From: DATGFB01 sp032160545
GTDB lineage: Bacteria > Actinomycetota > Actinomycetes > Mycobacteriales > Jatrophihabitantaceae
Direction: 5' to 3'
NCBI GenBank assembly: GCA_032160545.1
Contig: JAVHVN010000084.1
Span: 1 to 20,338 of the forward strand
DNA: 20,338 nt
Part shown: positions 1 through 8,570 of the stretch, piece after piece
Layout: the number at the start of each line of letters is the position of its first letter
How positions within the stretch are numbered: position 1 is the stretch's first letter
Made by a program: the position numbers and the translations under genes
The notes under the pieces: generated by a model
The model's input: only the letters and a program-made list of their open reading frames with translations
What the model was told of the DNA's origin: nothing
Databases searched by the model: none

Positions 1-480
1 ACGACGGCCCTGCCGGGCATCGGGAAACCGGATATCGAGAGGGGACAGTTGCCGACAGAGGTCGCCGAGATACGCGAGGTACGTACGTTGCCGATCGTGC
101 TCGGCGGATTCCTTGCGCTGCTCGCGGTCGGCGCGGTCGGGCATGCTCTCGCGACAGCGGTGCGCCGGCGATCGCACGACCTCGCGGTGCTCCGCGCGCT
201 GGGTATGACGCAGTGGCAGTGCCGATGGGTCGTGCTCACGCAGGCGACGGTGCTCGCCGTCGTGGGGCTCGTTGCCGGCGTGCCAATCGGTCTCGCGCTC
301 GGCCGCACGGTCTGGCGGGTGGTGGCCGACTACACGCCGATCCAGTACGTCGCGCCGGTTGCGGTGAGCGTGCTGGTGCTCGTCGGTCCAGCGGCGTTGC
401 TCATCGCCAACGCGCTTGCCGCGTGGCCGGGCCGTCGGGCCGCTCGGCTGCGGATCGCCGCGATACTGAGGGCGGAGTGA
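1..480 (+). CDS. ABC transporter permease, FtsX-like C-terminal domain (5' partial)
   Basis: The reading frame is open from the first base, so this is the C-terminal end of a longer gene and the TTG at 49 is not a convincing start. The visible 159 residues hold three hydrophobic segments, beginning near LPIVLGGFLALLAVGAVG, VVLTQATVLAVVGLVAG and VAVSVLVLVGPAALLIANAL. Between the first two lies the basic stretch RRRSHDLAVLRALGMTQWQ. That layout, with an R-x-x-(D/E)-L-A-x-L-R-A-L-G-M type loop, is typical of the last FtsX domain of MacB/LolE-like permeases. Such proteins couple a cytoplasmic ATPase to export or to mechanical work on the envelope; the substrate cannot be read here. The ATPase partner is expected upstream, outside the window. 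The stop lies two bases before the histidine kinase ATG, so the two genes are probably co-transcribed. Confidence 0.86.
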   Translation, partial: TTALPGIGKPDIERGQLPTEVAEIREVRTLPIVLGGFLALLAVGAVGHALATAVRRRSHDLAVLRALGMTQWQCRWVVLTQATVLAVVGLVAGVPIGLALGRTVWRVVADYTPIQYVAPVAVSVLVLVGPAALLIANALAAWPGRRAARLRIAAILRAE

Positions 481-482
481 TC

Positions 483-2438
483 ATGACCGGGCTGCAGGTG
501 GCGTCGGTCATCCTGGCGAGTGCGTGGCTGCTCGCCACGGTGGCGAGCCTGCGTGCGTCCTGGGCCGCACCGGGCCTGCGGTTGCTCTGTGTAGCTCTGG
601 TGGCCGCACACGCCGGCGCGGCGTTCCGGTCCGCGCTGGTACCGGTGGTGCTCGCGCTCTGGCTGGCCTTCGTGCTCGTGATCCCGGACGGTCGGGTGAC
701 ATCCGGGTGGCGCCGGTCGACCGCCGCTGCCGGGGCCGCCGGGGCGGCGGGCTGGGCGGTCCAGCTCGCCGTTTCCGGCCACCGTCCGGGCCCGGCGCCG
801 GTCGCCACCGCGGCGATCGCGATAGCGGTCGTCGGTGGCCTGATGGCGACATACCGGCTCGGTCGCGCCGCCGGTGACACCCGCCGCGTGCTGCAGTGGC
901 TGGCGGCCGCGTCGGTCGCGCTCACCGCGGCGGTGGTCGTCCTGCTCGCTCTGCGGGCGATGAGTGGTCAGCCCAACGCGCTGGACGCCTGGCTGGTCGG
1001 GGTCACGGCCACCATCCCAGCGGGCCTCGTGGCCGCCGCACTCGTCCCGGGCGCGCGCGCGGCGGCGGTCGTTCTCGTCGAGACGATCGCGGCTGCCGGC
1101 ATGGCCGTGCTGGTCTGCGTCGTCTACCTGGTGATCGTCGTGGGCATCGAAGGCTCACCGACCGGGCACGCGCGCTCGATCCTTACCGCCTCGCTCGTCG
1201 CCGCCGGCGTGGTCGCGCTGCTCGGGGTGCCGTCCCGGCACCGGCTCGTACAACTCGGCGATCAGCTCGTCGGCGGCAGGAAACCGTCCCGCGCGGAGGT
1301 CGTCAGCGGCTTCGGCGCGCGCATGAGCCGCGCGATCCCGATGGACGAGCTCATGCTGCAGCTCGTCGAATCGCTTCAGGACATGATCGCGCCGGCGGGC
1401 GCGGAGATCTGGACCGGCACCGATGGAATCCTGACCCTGACGGTGAGCGTGCCCGGGCGCAGCGCCGAGCGGATCGTCCTGGGGGAGCAGGAACGCGTGG
1501 TGATGGGCCGGGCGCGCATCGGGGGCCCGGCGTGGACCGCGGTGTGGCTGCCTGCGATCGCGGCCCACGGGCATGGCTTCGGCGACCACCGGGCGGTGCC
1601 GGTGGCGCACCTCGGCGAGCTGCTCGGTCTCGTCGTCGTGTGGCGAGCGCGCGGCGTCGAGCCGTTCGGCGACGACGACGAGGGCGCGCTCGTCGAGCTG
1701 GCCCGTCAGCTCGGCTTGGCACTGCACAACGTCCGGCTGGACTCCGCGCTGCAGGCCTCGCTCGCGGAGCTGGCGGAGCGCAACGAGCAGCTGCAGGCCT
1801 CGCGGCTGCGCATCGTCACTGCGGCCGACTCGTCGCGCCGGGCCATCGAGCGCAACCTGCACGACGGCGCGCAGCAGCACCTGGTGGCCCTCGCGGTGAA
1901 GCTGGGGCTGGCTCGCGCCATCGCCGAGGAAGGCGACACCGAAACGGTGCTCACCCTGCTCGCAGACCTGCGCAGCGACGTGCAGACGACCATCGGCGAG
2001 CTGCGCGAACTTGCACACGGCATCTACCCGCCGCTGCTGCGCGACCGGGGGTTGGGCGAGGCGCTGCGGACCGCCGCCACGCGGTCCCCGCTGCCGTGCA
2101 CGGTCGAGGTCGCCCTGCCGGGGCGCTTCGACGAGGCGGTCGAGACGGCTGCGTACTTCTGCTCGCTCGAGGCGATGCAGAACGCGGGCAAGTACGCCGG
2201 CCCGGGCGCGACGATCGCGGTGCGGATCACGAGCGACGGGGAGTCGCTGTGCTGCGAGCTGTCCGACGACGGCGCCGGCTTCGACGCGACGACGGCGGTC
2301 AAGGGGCACGGTTTCCTGAACATGCTGGACCGCCTCGGGGCGATCGGCGGAATGTTGGACGTCGAATCGCGACCCGGCTGCGGCACGACCGTCCGCGCCG
2401 TCATTCCGGCCCGGCCCCCGTCACGCTCCTCGATCTGA
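483..2438 (+). CDS. Membrane sensor histidine kinase, NarL/DesK type (HisKA_3 plus HATPase_c)
   Basis: This is a 651-residue kinase. The first ~255 residues are a string of about eight hydrophobic helices with short loops and no large extracellular domain, which suggests sensing in or at the membrane. Residues ~285-420 look like a GAF-type module, followed by a coiled-coil-like stretch (LAELAERNEQLQASRLR). The dimerisation/phosphoacceptor motif RNLHDGAQQHLVAL places the autophosphorylated histidine at His460. The ATPase domain shows the N box (EAMQNAGKYA, Asn567), the G1 box (DDGAGFD, 595-601) and a GHGFLNMLDRLGA G2 region. I chose the ATG at 483 because GGCGGAG precedes it at good spacing and it follows the permease stop by two bases. 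The much longer open frame from 213 runs through the permease gene and is discarded. The likely partners are the two convergent response regulators downstream. The signal is unknown. Confidence 0.92.
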   Translation: MTGLQVASVILASAWLLATVASLRASWAAPGLRLLCVALVAAHAGAAFRSALVPVVLALWLAFVLVIPDGRVTSGWRRSTAAAGAAGAAGWAVQLAVSGHRPGPAPVATAAIAIAVVGGLMATYRLGRAAGDTRRVLQWLAAASVALTAAVVVLLALRAMSGQPNALDAWLVGVTATIPAGLVAAALVPGARAAAVVLVETIAAAGMAVLVCVVYLVIVVGIEGSPTGHARSILTASLVAAGVVALLGVPSRHRLVQLGDQLVGGRKPSRAEVVSGFGARMSRAIPMDELMLQLVESLQDMIAPAGAEIWTGTDGILTLTVSVPGRSAERIVLGEQERVVMGRARIGGPAWTAVWLPAIAAHGHGFGDHRAVPVAHLGELLGLVVVWRARGVEPFGDDDEGALVELARQLGLALHNVRLDSALQASLAELAERNEQLQASRLRIVTAADSSRRAIERNLHDGAQQHLVALAVKLGLARAIAEEGDTETVLTLLADLRSDVQTTIGELRELAHGIYPPLLRDRGLGEALRTAATRSPLPCTVEVALPGRFDEAVETAAYFCSLEAMQNAGKYAGPGATIAVRITSDGESLCCELSDDGAGFDATTAVKGHGFLNMLDRLGAIGGMLDVESRPGCGTTVRAVIPARPPSRSSI

Positions 2439-2440
2439 CG

Positions 2441-2462
2441 CCGGCACCTGGGCAGGTACCGG
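2441..2462. terminator. Bidirectional hairpin between convergent genes
   Basis: CCGGCACCTG, two bases, then CAGGTACCGG form a ten-base inverted repeat with one mismatch. It fits exactly between the stop of the histidine kinase (ending 2438) and the stop of the receiver gene (ending 2465 on the other strand). There is no T-tract, as is usual in actinomycetes. Its placement makes a shared terminator the simplest reading. Confidence 0.5.
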
Positions 2463-2464
2463 GT

Positions 2465-2860
2465 TCAGGACGCCGCCACCTCTCGCAGCACGCGGGGCGT
2501 GAGGTCCTCCTTGCGCACGTAGGCCACCGCACCGCACGAGAGCGCATCGACCGGCAGGTCGTGCTGCTGGTAGGTCGAGAGCAGGACGACCCGGGTACCG
2601 GGCGCCGCTCCGACGATCTGCCGGGTGGCCTCGATGCCGCTGATGCCCGGCAGGTTGATGTCCATCAGCACGATGGCCGGGCCGATCGTCGAGGCAGCCA
2701 GCACGGCGTCCTCGCCGCTCGCCGCTTCGGCGACGACCTCCCATCCCCGCAACATCGACACGACCGTGCGCGCCGCGTCGCGGAACGGCGGCTGGTCATC
2801 GACGATCAGGACGCTTACGGGCGCTGCGGTGCTGGCGGGTACGGCGTTCACACCCGTCAA
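2465..2860 (-). CDS. Stand-alone response regulator receiver domain
   Basis: This 131-residue protein is a complete receiver with nothing after it. Key residues are present: the acidic pair D21/D22 (IVDDQPPF), the phosphoacceptor D67 (VLMDINLPG), S95/T96 (LLSTYQQ) and K117 (YVRKEDL). The chain ends inside the last receiver helix (VLREVAAS), so the LuxR-type helix-turn-helix normal for NarL-family regulators is absent. The downstream DNA is the convergent kinase gene, so no remnant of an output domain is left. The start is uncertain: TTG at 2860 gives the longest form, while GTG at 2851 would remove three residues; neither has a good ribosome binding site. It lies 33 bases after the NarL-type regulator on the same strand and may be co-transcribed with it. 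Possible roles are phosphate sink, competitor, or protein-protein signalling. None can be proved from sequence. Confidence 0.82.
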   Translation of the reverse strand: MTGVNAVPASTAAPVSVLIVDDQPPFRDAARTVVSMLRGWEVVAEAASGEDAVLAASTIGPAIVLMDINLPGISGIEATRQIVGAAPGTRVVLLSTYQQHDLPVDALSCGAVAYVRKEDLTPRVLREVAAS

Positions 2861-2893
2861 GTCTTGGTTGATGTGATCACCGGCACAAGGGTG

Positions 2894-3571
2894 CTAACCA
2901 CCCCGCGGCCCCCGCTCGGACAGGTGCAGCAGGACGGCCGCGACGCGGCGGTTCAGATCAGGCGTAGGGCCCAGCCCCAACTTCGCGAACAGCGCGTTGA
3001 TGTGCTTCTCGACGGCCCGCTCGGTGAGGAAGAGCGTCGCGGCGACCGCGGCGTTGCTCTTGCCCTGCGCCACCTGGTCGAGCACCTCGAGCTCGCGCGG
3101 CGTGAGGCTCGCCAACGGCGACGCGGGACCCTTGGAAGACGCCGACACCAGCATGTCGACGACGATCGGATCGATCACCGAGCCGCCGCGTGCGACGGTA
3201 CGGATCGCGGCTACCAACTGGTCCGGCTGGCTCACCCGCTCCTTCAGCAGGTACGCGCGGCCGGCGCTGCCGCCGGCGAGCAACTCGTTGGCGTACGCCG
3301 GCTCGGCGTACTGCGACAGCACGACGACACCGACGTCCGGATGGCTCTGGCGCAGTTCGACGGCGATGCGGATGCCTTCGTCGGAGAAGCCCGGCGGCAT
3401 GCGGACGTCGGTGACCACGACGTCGGGAAGGTCCCGCTGCAGCGTCGCGCGCAGGGACGGCAGGTCCGCGCAATCGGCCCGCACCTCGAGATCGGCCGCA
3501 CGGTCGACGACCTGCCGCACGCCCTCACGTACGAGCAAGGAGTCCTCGGCGATCACCACCCGAAGCGCCAT
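2894..3571 (-). CDS. NarL/FixJ-family response regulator, LuxR-type DNA-binding domain
   Basis: At 225 residues this is the usual length for the family. The receiver covers about residues 3-125, with E9/D10, phosphoacceptor D55 (VVVTDVRMPP), S86 and K110 (YLLKERV). A short linker leads to a C-terminal LuxR/GerE helix-turn-helix at about 156-218: LTPRELEVLDQVAQGKSN, then ERAVEKHINALFAKLGL. It should act as a phosphorylation-controlled transcription factor, most likely driven by the convergent HisKA_3 kinase. The ATG at 3571 begins an ALRVVIAEDS start typical of the family. A TATCGT box lies six bases upstream of it and there is no clear Shine-Dalgarno sequence, so the message may be leaderless. 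It reads into the stand-alone receiver gene 33 bases later. Confidence 0.93.
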   Translation of the reverse strand: MALRVVIAEDSLLVREGVRQVVDRAADLEVRADCADLPSLRATLQRDLPDVVVTDVRMPPGFSDEGIRIAVELRQSHPDVGVVVLSQYAEPAYANELLAGGSAGRAYLLKERVSQPDQLVAAIRTVARGGSVIDPIVVDMLVSASSKGPASPLASLTPRELEVLDQVAQGKSNAAVAATLFLTERAVEKHINALFAKLGLGPTPDLNRRVAAVLLHLSERGPRGG

Positions 3572-3577
3572 CAGCAG

Positions 3578-3583
3578 ACGATA
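3578..3583 (-). promoter_or_regulatory. Candidate -10 element (TATCGT), leaderless start of the NarL-type regulator
   Basis: On the minus strand TATCGT matches TANNNT and ends six bases before the ATG at 3571, which would place transcription start at the A of the start codon. I see no good -35 hexamer. The call rests on the same arrangement being found before several other genes here. Confidence 0.35.
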
Positions 3584-3590
3584 GCGAGGC

Positions 3591-3608
3591 TCGGGCTCGT
3601 GCGCCCGA
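3591..3608 (-). terminator. Weak hairpin after gltA
   Basis: TCGGGC and GCCCGA form a perfect six-base stem with a six-base loop, three bases past the gltA stop in the direction of gltA transcription. No T-tract follows. It could separate gltA from the response-regulator gene, but the stem is short. Confidence 0.3.
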
Positions 3609-3611
3609 CGA

Positions 3612-4916
<1,305 letters not shown>

Positions 4917-4945
4917 CCGTTTCCCCTCTCGCATACCTCCCTCCG

Positions 4946-4951
4946 ACCCTA
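4946..4951 (-). promoter_or_regulatory. Candidate -10 element (TAGGGT) for gltA
   Basis: TAGGGT on the minus strand matches TANNNT. It would start transcription near 4939, leaving a leader of about 23 bases that carries the GAGAGGGG ribosome binding site of gltA. The first three bases of the box are also the TAG stop codon of the upstream thioesterase gene. No -35 element is evident, so confidence is low. Confidence 0.25.
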
Positions 4952-5362
4952 CCCAGCTGCCGGATCGGCGAGGTTCTGCAGGCGTACCTGACCGCGGGCG
5001 ACCAGCCGCTGCTCGTCGTCGACGATCTCGACGAGCCACAGCTGCTGGCTACGACCGCGGTGGATAGGGGTCGCCGTGGCAGTCATGAGGCCGTCGCTCA
5101 CCGCGCGAAGGAAGTCGGTGTGGTTCGACACACCGACGACGCGGCCGCGCCCGCCGAACCACAGGGTGGCACCCATGCTCGCGGCGGACTCCACGATGGA
5201 GCAGTAGACGCCGCCGTGCACGATGCCGAAGGGCTGGTGCTGGTCGGGCGTCACCTGCCACTGGATCACCACGCGGTCCGCTGTGTACTCGAGGTACCTT
5301 GCGCCGAAGACGGCGTCGAGGCCGATCGGCGTCAGGGGCCCGTCGGGGGCAGGCTGGCTCAC
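4949..5362 (-). CDS. PaaI-family hotdog-fold thioesterase
   Basis: This is a single-domain hotdog protein of 137 residues, the usual size for PaaI/YbdB-like acyl-CoA thioesterases. The signature segment is FGIVHGGVYCSIVESAASMGA at about residues 45-65, where the HGG helix start and the Glu a few residues later correspond to the family active-site region. The second half (VVGVSNHTDFLRAVSDG, then TATATPIHRGRSQQLW) follows the normal strand pattern. It should hydrolyse an acyl-CoA thioester in the cytoplasm; the acyl group is not predictable. The GTG start at 5362 is preceded by a TAGGTT box six bases upstream, suggesting a leaderless message. It is divergent from the beta-phosphoglucomutase gene (52 bases) and lies upstream of gltA on the same strand. 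Confidence 0.87.
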   Translation of the reverse strand: MSQPAPDGPLTPIGLDAVFGARYLEYTADRVVIQWQVTPDQHQPFGIVHGGVYCSIVESAASMGATLWFGGRGRVVGVSNHTDFLRAVSDGLMTATATPIHRGRSQQLWLVEIVDDEQRLVARGQVRLQNLADPAAG

Positions 5363-5368
5363 CAGCCG

Positions 5369-5374
5369 AACCTA
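5369..5374 (-). promoter_or_regulatory. Candidate -10 element (TAGGTT), leaderless start of the PaaI-type thioesterase
   Basis: TAGGTT on the minus strand fits TANNNT and ends six bases before the GTG at 5362, so the start codon would be the 5' end of the message. It lies in the 52-base divergent intergenic stretch shared with the mutase gene. No -35 element is evident. Confidence 0.32.
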
Positions 5375-5414
5375 CGTCACGCGGGAATGCCGCCTTCCGG
5401 GGCAGACTGTTGGC

Positions 5415-6134
5415 ATGCTCGGACTACCCGACGGGGTCACGGCCTGCCTGTTCGACCTGGACGGGGTTCTCACCGATACCGCCTCGGTCCATCGCAGCGC
5501 CTGGAAGCAGACGTTCGACGCCGTGCTTGCCGCGCGTGGCCTGGCCGAGTTCACCGACGACGACTACGCGCAGTTCGTCGACGGCAAGCCACGCGCCGAC
5601 GGCGTGCGCGACTTCCTCGCCTCGCGGCACATCACGCTGCCGGAGGGCAGCCCGGACGACCCGCCCGATCGCGAGACCGTGAACGGCGTCGGCAACCGCA
5701 AGAACGAGCTCCTGCAGCACCGCATCAAGGCCGACGGCGTGCGGGTCTACGAGGGCTCGCGTCGCTATCTCCTCGCCGCTCGCGACGCCGGCCTACGCCG
5801 CGCAGTCGTCTCCTCGAGCGCCAACACCGCGGACGTCCTCAGAGTGACCGGGTTGGACCAGTACGTCGAGCAGCGCGTCGACGGCGTGACCATCGTGCAG
5901 CTGGGGCTCGCCGGCAAGCCGGCCCCCGACTCGTTCCTCGAGGGTGCGCACCGCCTCGGCGTCGCACCCGCGCAGGCTGCGGTCTTCGAGGACGCGACGG
6001 CCGGCGTCGAGGCGGGAGCGCGCGGCAAGTTCGGCGTCGTCGTCGGGGTCAACCGGCTCGACGACAGGCACGCGGTCGATCTGAGGGCTCACGGCGCGAC
6101 CATCGTCGTCAGCGACCTGGCGGAGCTGCTGTGA
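5415..6134 (+). CDS. Beta-phosphoglucomutase-type HAD phosphatase
   Basis: This is a 239-residue HAD-superfamily protein with a subclass I helical cap. Motif I is FDLDGVLTDT with nucleophile Asp14 and acid/base Asp16. Motif II is the serine run VVSSSAN, motif III includes Lys168 in GLAGKPAPDSF, and motif IV is VFEDATAGVEAG with Glu192/Asp193. The cap has DGKPRADGVRDFL and NGVGNRKNELL, which are typical of beta-phosphoglucomutases rather than general phosphatases. The reaction is interconversion of beta-glucose 1-phosphate and glucose 6-phosphate through the 1,6-bisphosphate. The ATG at 5415 was chosen because the FDLDG motif follows at the normal distance; its ribosome binding site is weak. 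The TGA overlaps the GTG of the GH65 gene (GTGA), so the two are almost certainly translated together. The pair resembles Rv3400-Rv3401. Confidence 0.92.
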   Translation: MLGLPDGVTACLFDLDGVLTDTASVHRSAWKQTFDAVLAARGLAEFTDDDYAQFVDGKPRADGVRDFLASRHITLPEGSPDDPPDRETVNGVGNRKNELLQHRIKADGVRVYEGSRRYLLAARDAGLRRAVVSSSANTADVLRVTGLDQYVEQRVDGVTIVQLGLAGKPAPDSFLEGAHRLGVAPAQAAVFEDATAGVEAGARGKFGVVVGVNRLDDRHAVDLRAHGATIVVSDLAELL

Positions 6135-8563
6135 TCCCACACCGCAGGTTCCCGATCGAGCCGTGGCAGGTCCGCGAGATCGGACTGGACCTCGACGTCC
6201 TGGCCCAGTCCGAGTCCGTCTTCGCGTTGTCGAACGGCCACATCGGCCTGCGCGGGAATCTGGACGAGGGCGACCCCGCGGGACTCCCCGGCACGTACCT
6301 GAACTCCTTCTACGAGAACCGGCCGCTGCCGTACGCCGAGGCGGGTTACGGGTTCCCCGAGACCGGCCAGACCGTCGTCAACGTCACCGACGGCAAGCTG
6401 ATCCGGCTGCTGGTCGACGACGAGCCGTTCGACCTGCGCTACGGCGAGGTGCTGCATCACGAACGCACTCTCGACCTGCGCGCAGGCGTGCTGCGCCGCG
6501 AAGTCGAGTGGGCTTCGCCGGCCGATCAGCGCATCCGGGTGCGCAGCACCCGTCTGGTCTCGCTGACCCAGCGCTCCATCATGGCGGTGCACTACGAGGT
6601 CGAGGCGGTCGATGCGCCGGCACGGGTCGTGGTGCAGTCCGAGCTCGTCGCCAACGAGCACGTCCCGGCCCAGTCGAAGGACCCGCGCGTCGCGGCGATG
6701 CTCGACGCGCCACTGGCTCCCGTCGAACATCAGAGCAACGGCCTGCGCGCCCACCTGATCCACCGCACCCGCGCCAGCAATCTGCTGATGGCCGCGGCGA
6801 TGGGGCACGTGTTCCACACCGGCGTCAACGGCGATCCCGAGATGACCGTGCATCCGGACTGGGCGCGCATCACCGCCGGTACGGTGCTGGAGCCGGGTGA
6901 CCTGCTGTCGTTCACCAAGTTCGTCGCGTACGGCTGGTCGAGCCAGCGCTCGGTTCCTGCACTGCGCGACCAGGTCGACGCGGCGGTCACCGCCGCGATG
7001 CACGCGGGCTGGGACCGACTGGTCGAGGACCAGCGACTGGCGCTCGAGCTGTTCTGGGACGGCGCTGACGTCGAGATCGACGGTGACGACGCGGTGCAGC
7101 AGGCCGTCCGCTTCGCTCTGTTCCACACCTATCAGGCGGCGGCGCGCGCCGAGAACCGGGCGATCCCGGCGAAGGGCCTCACCGGCCCCGGCTACGACGG
7201 CCACGCGTTCTGGGACACCGAGTGCTTCGTGCTCCCGGTGCTGACGGCGACCGCTCCGCACGCCGCCGCGGACGCGCTGCGCTGGCGCACCTCGATCCTC
7301 GATTTCGCGAGCGAGCGGGCGAAGGCGATCACACTGCGCGGCGCGGTGTTCCCGTGGCGCACCATCCGCGGGCAGGAGTGCTCCGGCTACTGGCCGGCCG
7401 GCACCGCGGCGTTCCACATCAACGCCGACATCGCGGTGGCGATGCTGCGCCACGTGCACTGGACCGGCGACGAGCACTTCGAGCAGGTCGTCGCCCTGCC
7501 CGTTCTCGTCCAGACGGCGCGACTGTGGCTGGCGCTCGGCTACCACGGCGAGGACGGCCTGTTCCACATCGACGGGGTTACCGGCCCCGACGAGTACAGC
7601 GCGATCGTCGACGACAACGTCTACACCAACCTGATGGCCAAGCAGAACCTCGTCGGCGCTGCCGACGCCGCAACGCGCTGGCGCGACGAGGCGAGCGAGT
7701 TCGACGTCACCGACGACGAGATCGCCGCATGGCGCGCGGCGGCAGCGGTCGTCGCCGTGCCGTACGACGACGATCGGCAGGTCTACCGCCAGGACAAGGA
7801 CTTCACCGACCACGACGTGTGGGACTTCGAGAAGAGCGACAAGGAGAACGGCTACCCGTTGCTGCTCCATGCGCCGTACTTCGACCTCTACCGCAAGCAG
7901 GTGGTCAAGCAGGCCGACCTCATCCTGGCCATGCACTGGTGCGGCGACGAGTTCACGCTCGAGGACAAGGCACGTGCCTTCGCCTACTACGAACCCTTGA
8001 CGGTTCGCGACTCGTCCCTGTCGGCGTGCACCCAGGCTGTGATCGCCGCCGAGGTGGGCCAGCACGAGCTGGCGATCGCCTACCTGCGCGAGGCCGCCAT
8101 GATGGACCTGCGCGATCTCGAGCACAACACGCGAGACGGCGTGCACATCGCGTCGCTCGCCGGAACATGGCTCGCGCTGGTCGCCGGTTTCGGCGGCATG
8201 CGCGATTTCGGCGGCAGGCTGTCATTCCACCCGCAGCTGCCCGAGACGTGGACGTCGATGACCTTCCGGGTTCGCTGGCGCGGGGGACGGATCCGCGTGC
8301 ACGTCGAGCGCGACGCCGTCACCTACGAACTGGTCGACGGGGAGGTGGACGAGCTACAGGTCGTCGACTGCGGTGACACCCTCACCCTGCGTCCCGGCCA
8401 ACCGGTCCGGCGTGACCTGTGCAACGTCGAGCCGCTCACCGAACGCCCGTCGCAGCCTGCCGGCCGCGCGCCGCTCGCGACCGGCGAGCTGGACGGCGAC
8501 GAGCCACCGCCCGACGACAAGCTCGAGGGCGAGCAGATCAAGGACGAGGGAGTGGACGGCTGA
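6131..8563 (+). CDS. Glycoside hydrolase family 65 protein (disaccharide phosphorylase type)
   Basis: The 810-residue product has the GH65 layout: an N-terminal beta-sandwich opening with FALSNGHIGLRGNLDEG (residues ~31-47), a helical linker, and an (alpha/alpha)6 barrel beginning around GHAFWDTECFVLPVL. The general acid is Glu488 in GVTGPDEYSAIVDDN. The motif TRDGVHIASLAGTWLAL near 667-683, including His672, matches the phosphate-binding region of family phosphorylases. GH65 includes maltose, trehalose, kojibiose and nigerose phosphorylases, and I cannot choose among them. Coupling to a beta-phosphoglucomutase strongly favours phosphorolysis with inversion, giving beta-glucose 1-phosphate. 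The GTG at 6131 overlaps the mutase stop, and IPHRRFPIEPWQVRE is a normal family start. The open frame upstream of it is a shadow. The last ~45 residues (after about 765) form an acidic, proline-rich tail outside the usual fold. No signal peptide, so cytoplasmic. Confidence 0.94.
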   Translation: MIPHRRFPIEPWQVREIGLDLDVLAQSESVFALSNGHIGLRGNLDEGDPAGLPGTYLNSFYENRPLPYAEAGYGFPETGQTVVNVTDGKLIRLLVDDEPFDLRYGEVLHHERTLDLRAGVLRREVEWASPADQRIRVRSTRLVSLTQRSIMAVHYEVEAVDAPARVVVQSELVANEHVPAQSKDPRVAAMLDAPLAPVEHQSNGLRAHLIHRTRASNLLMAAAMGHVFHTGVNGDPEMTVHPDWARITAGTVLEPGDLLSFTKFVAYGWSSQRSVPALRDQVDAAVTAAMHAGWDRLVEDQRLALELFWDGADVEIDGDDAVQQAVRFALFHTYQAAARAENRAIPAKGLTGPGYDGHAFWDTECFVLPVLTATAPHAAADALRWRTSILDFASERAKAITLRGAVFPWRTIRGQECSGYWPAGTAAFHINADIAVAMLRHVHWTGDEHFEQVVALPVLVQTARLWLALGYHGEDGLFHIDGVTGPDEYSAIVDDNVYTNLMAKQNLVGAADAATRWRDEASEFDVTDDEIAAWRAAAAVVAVPYDDDRQVYRQDKDFTDHDVWDFEKSDKENGYPLLLHAPYFDLYRKQVVKQADLILAMHWCGDEFTLEDKARAFAYYEPLTVRDSSLSACTQAVIAAEVGQHELAIAYLREAAMMDLRDLEHNTRDGVHIASLAGTWLALVAGFGGMRDFGGRLSFHPQLPETWTSMTFRVRWRGGRIRVHVERDAVTYELVDGEVDELQVVDCGDTLTLRPGQPVRRDLCNVEPLTERPSQPAGRAPLATGELDGDEPPPDDKLEGEQIKDEGVDG

Positions 8564-8570
8564 GAGTCGG

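Noticed and set aside
213..482. Upstream extension of the kinase frame
   Set aside because: It overlaps the permease coding sequence, and the ATG at 483 has a good ribosome binding site two bases after the permease stop.
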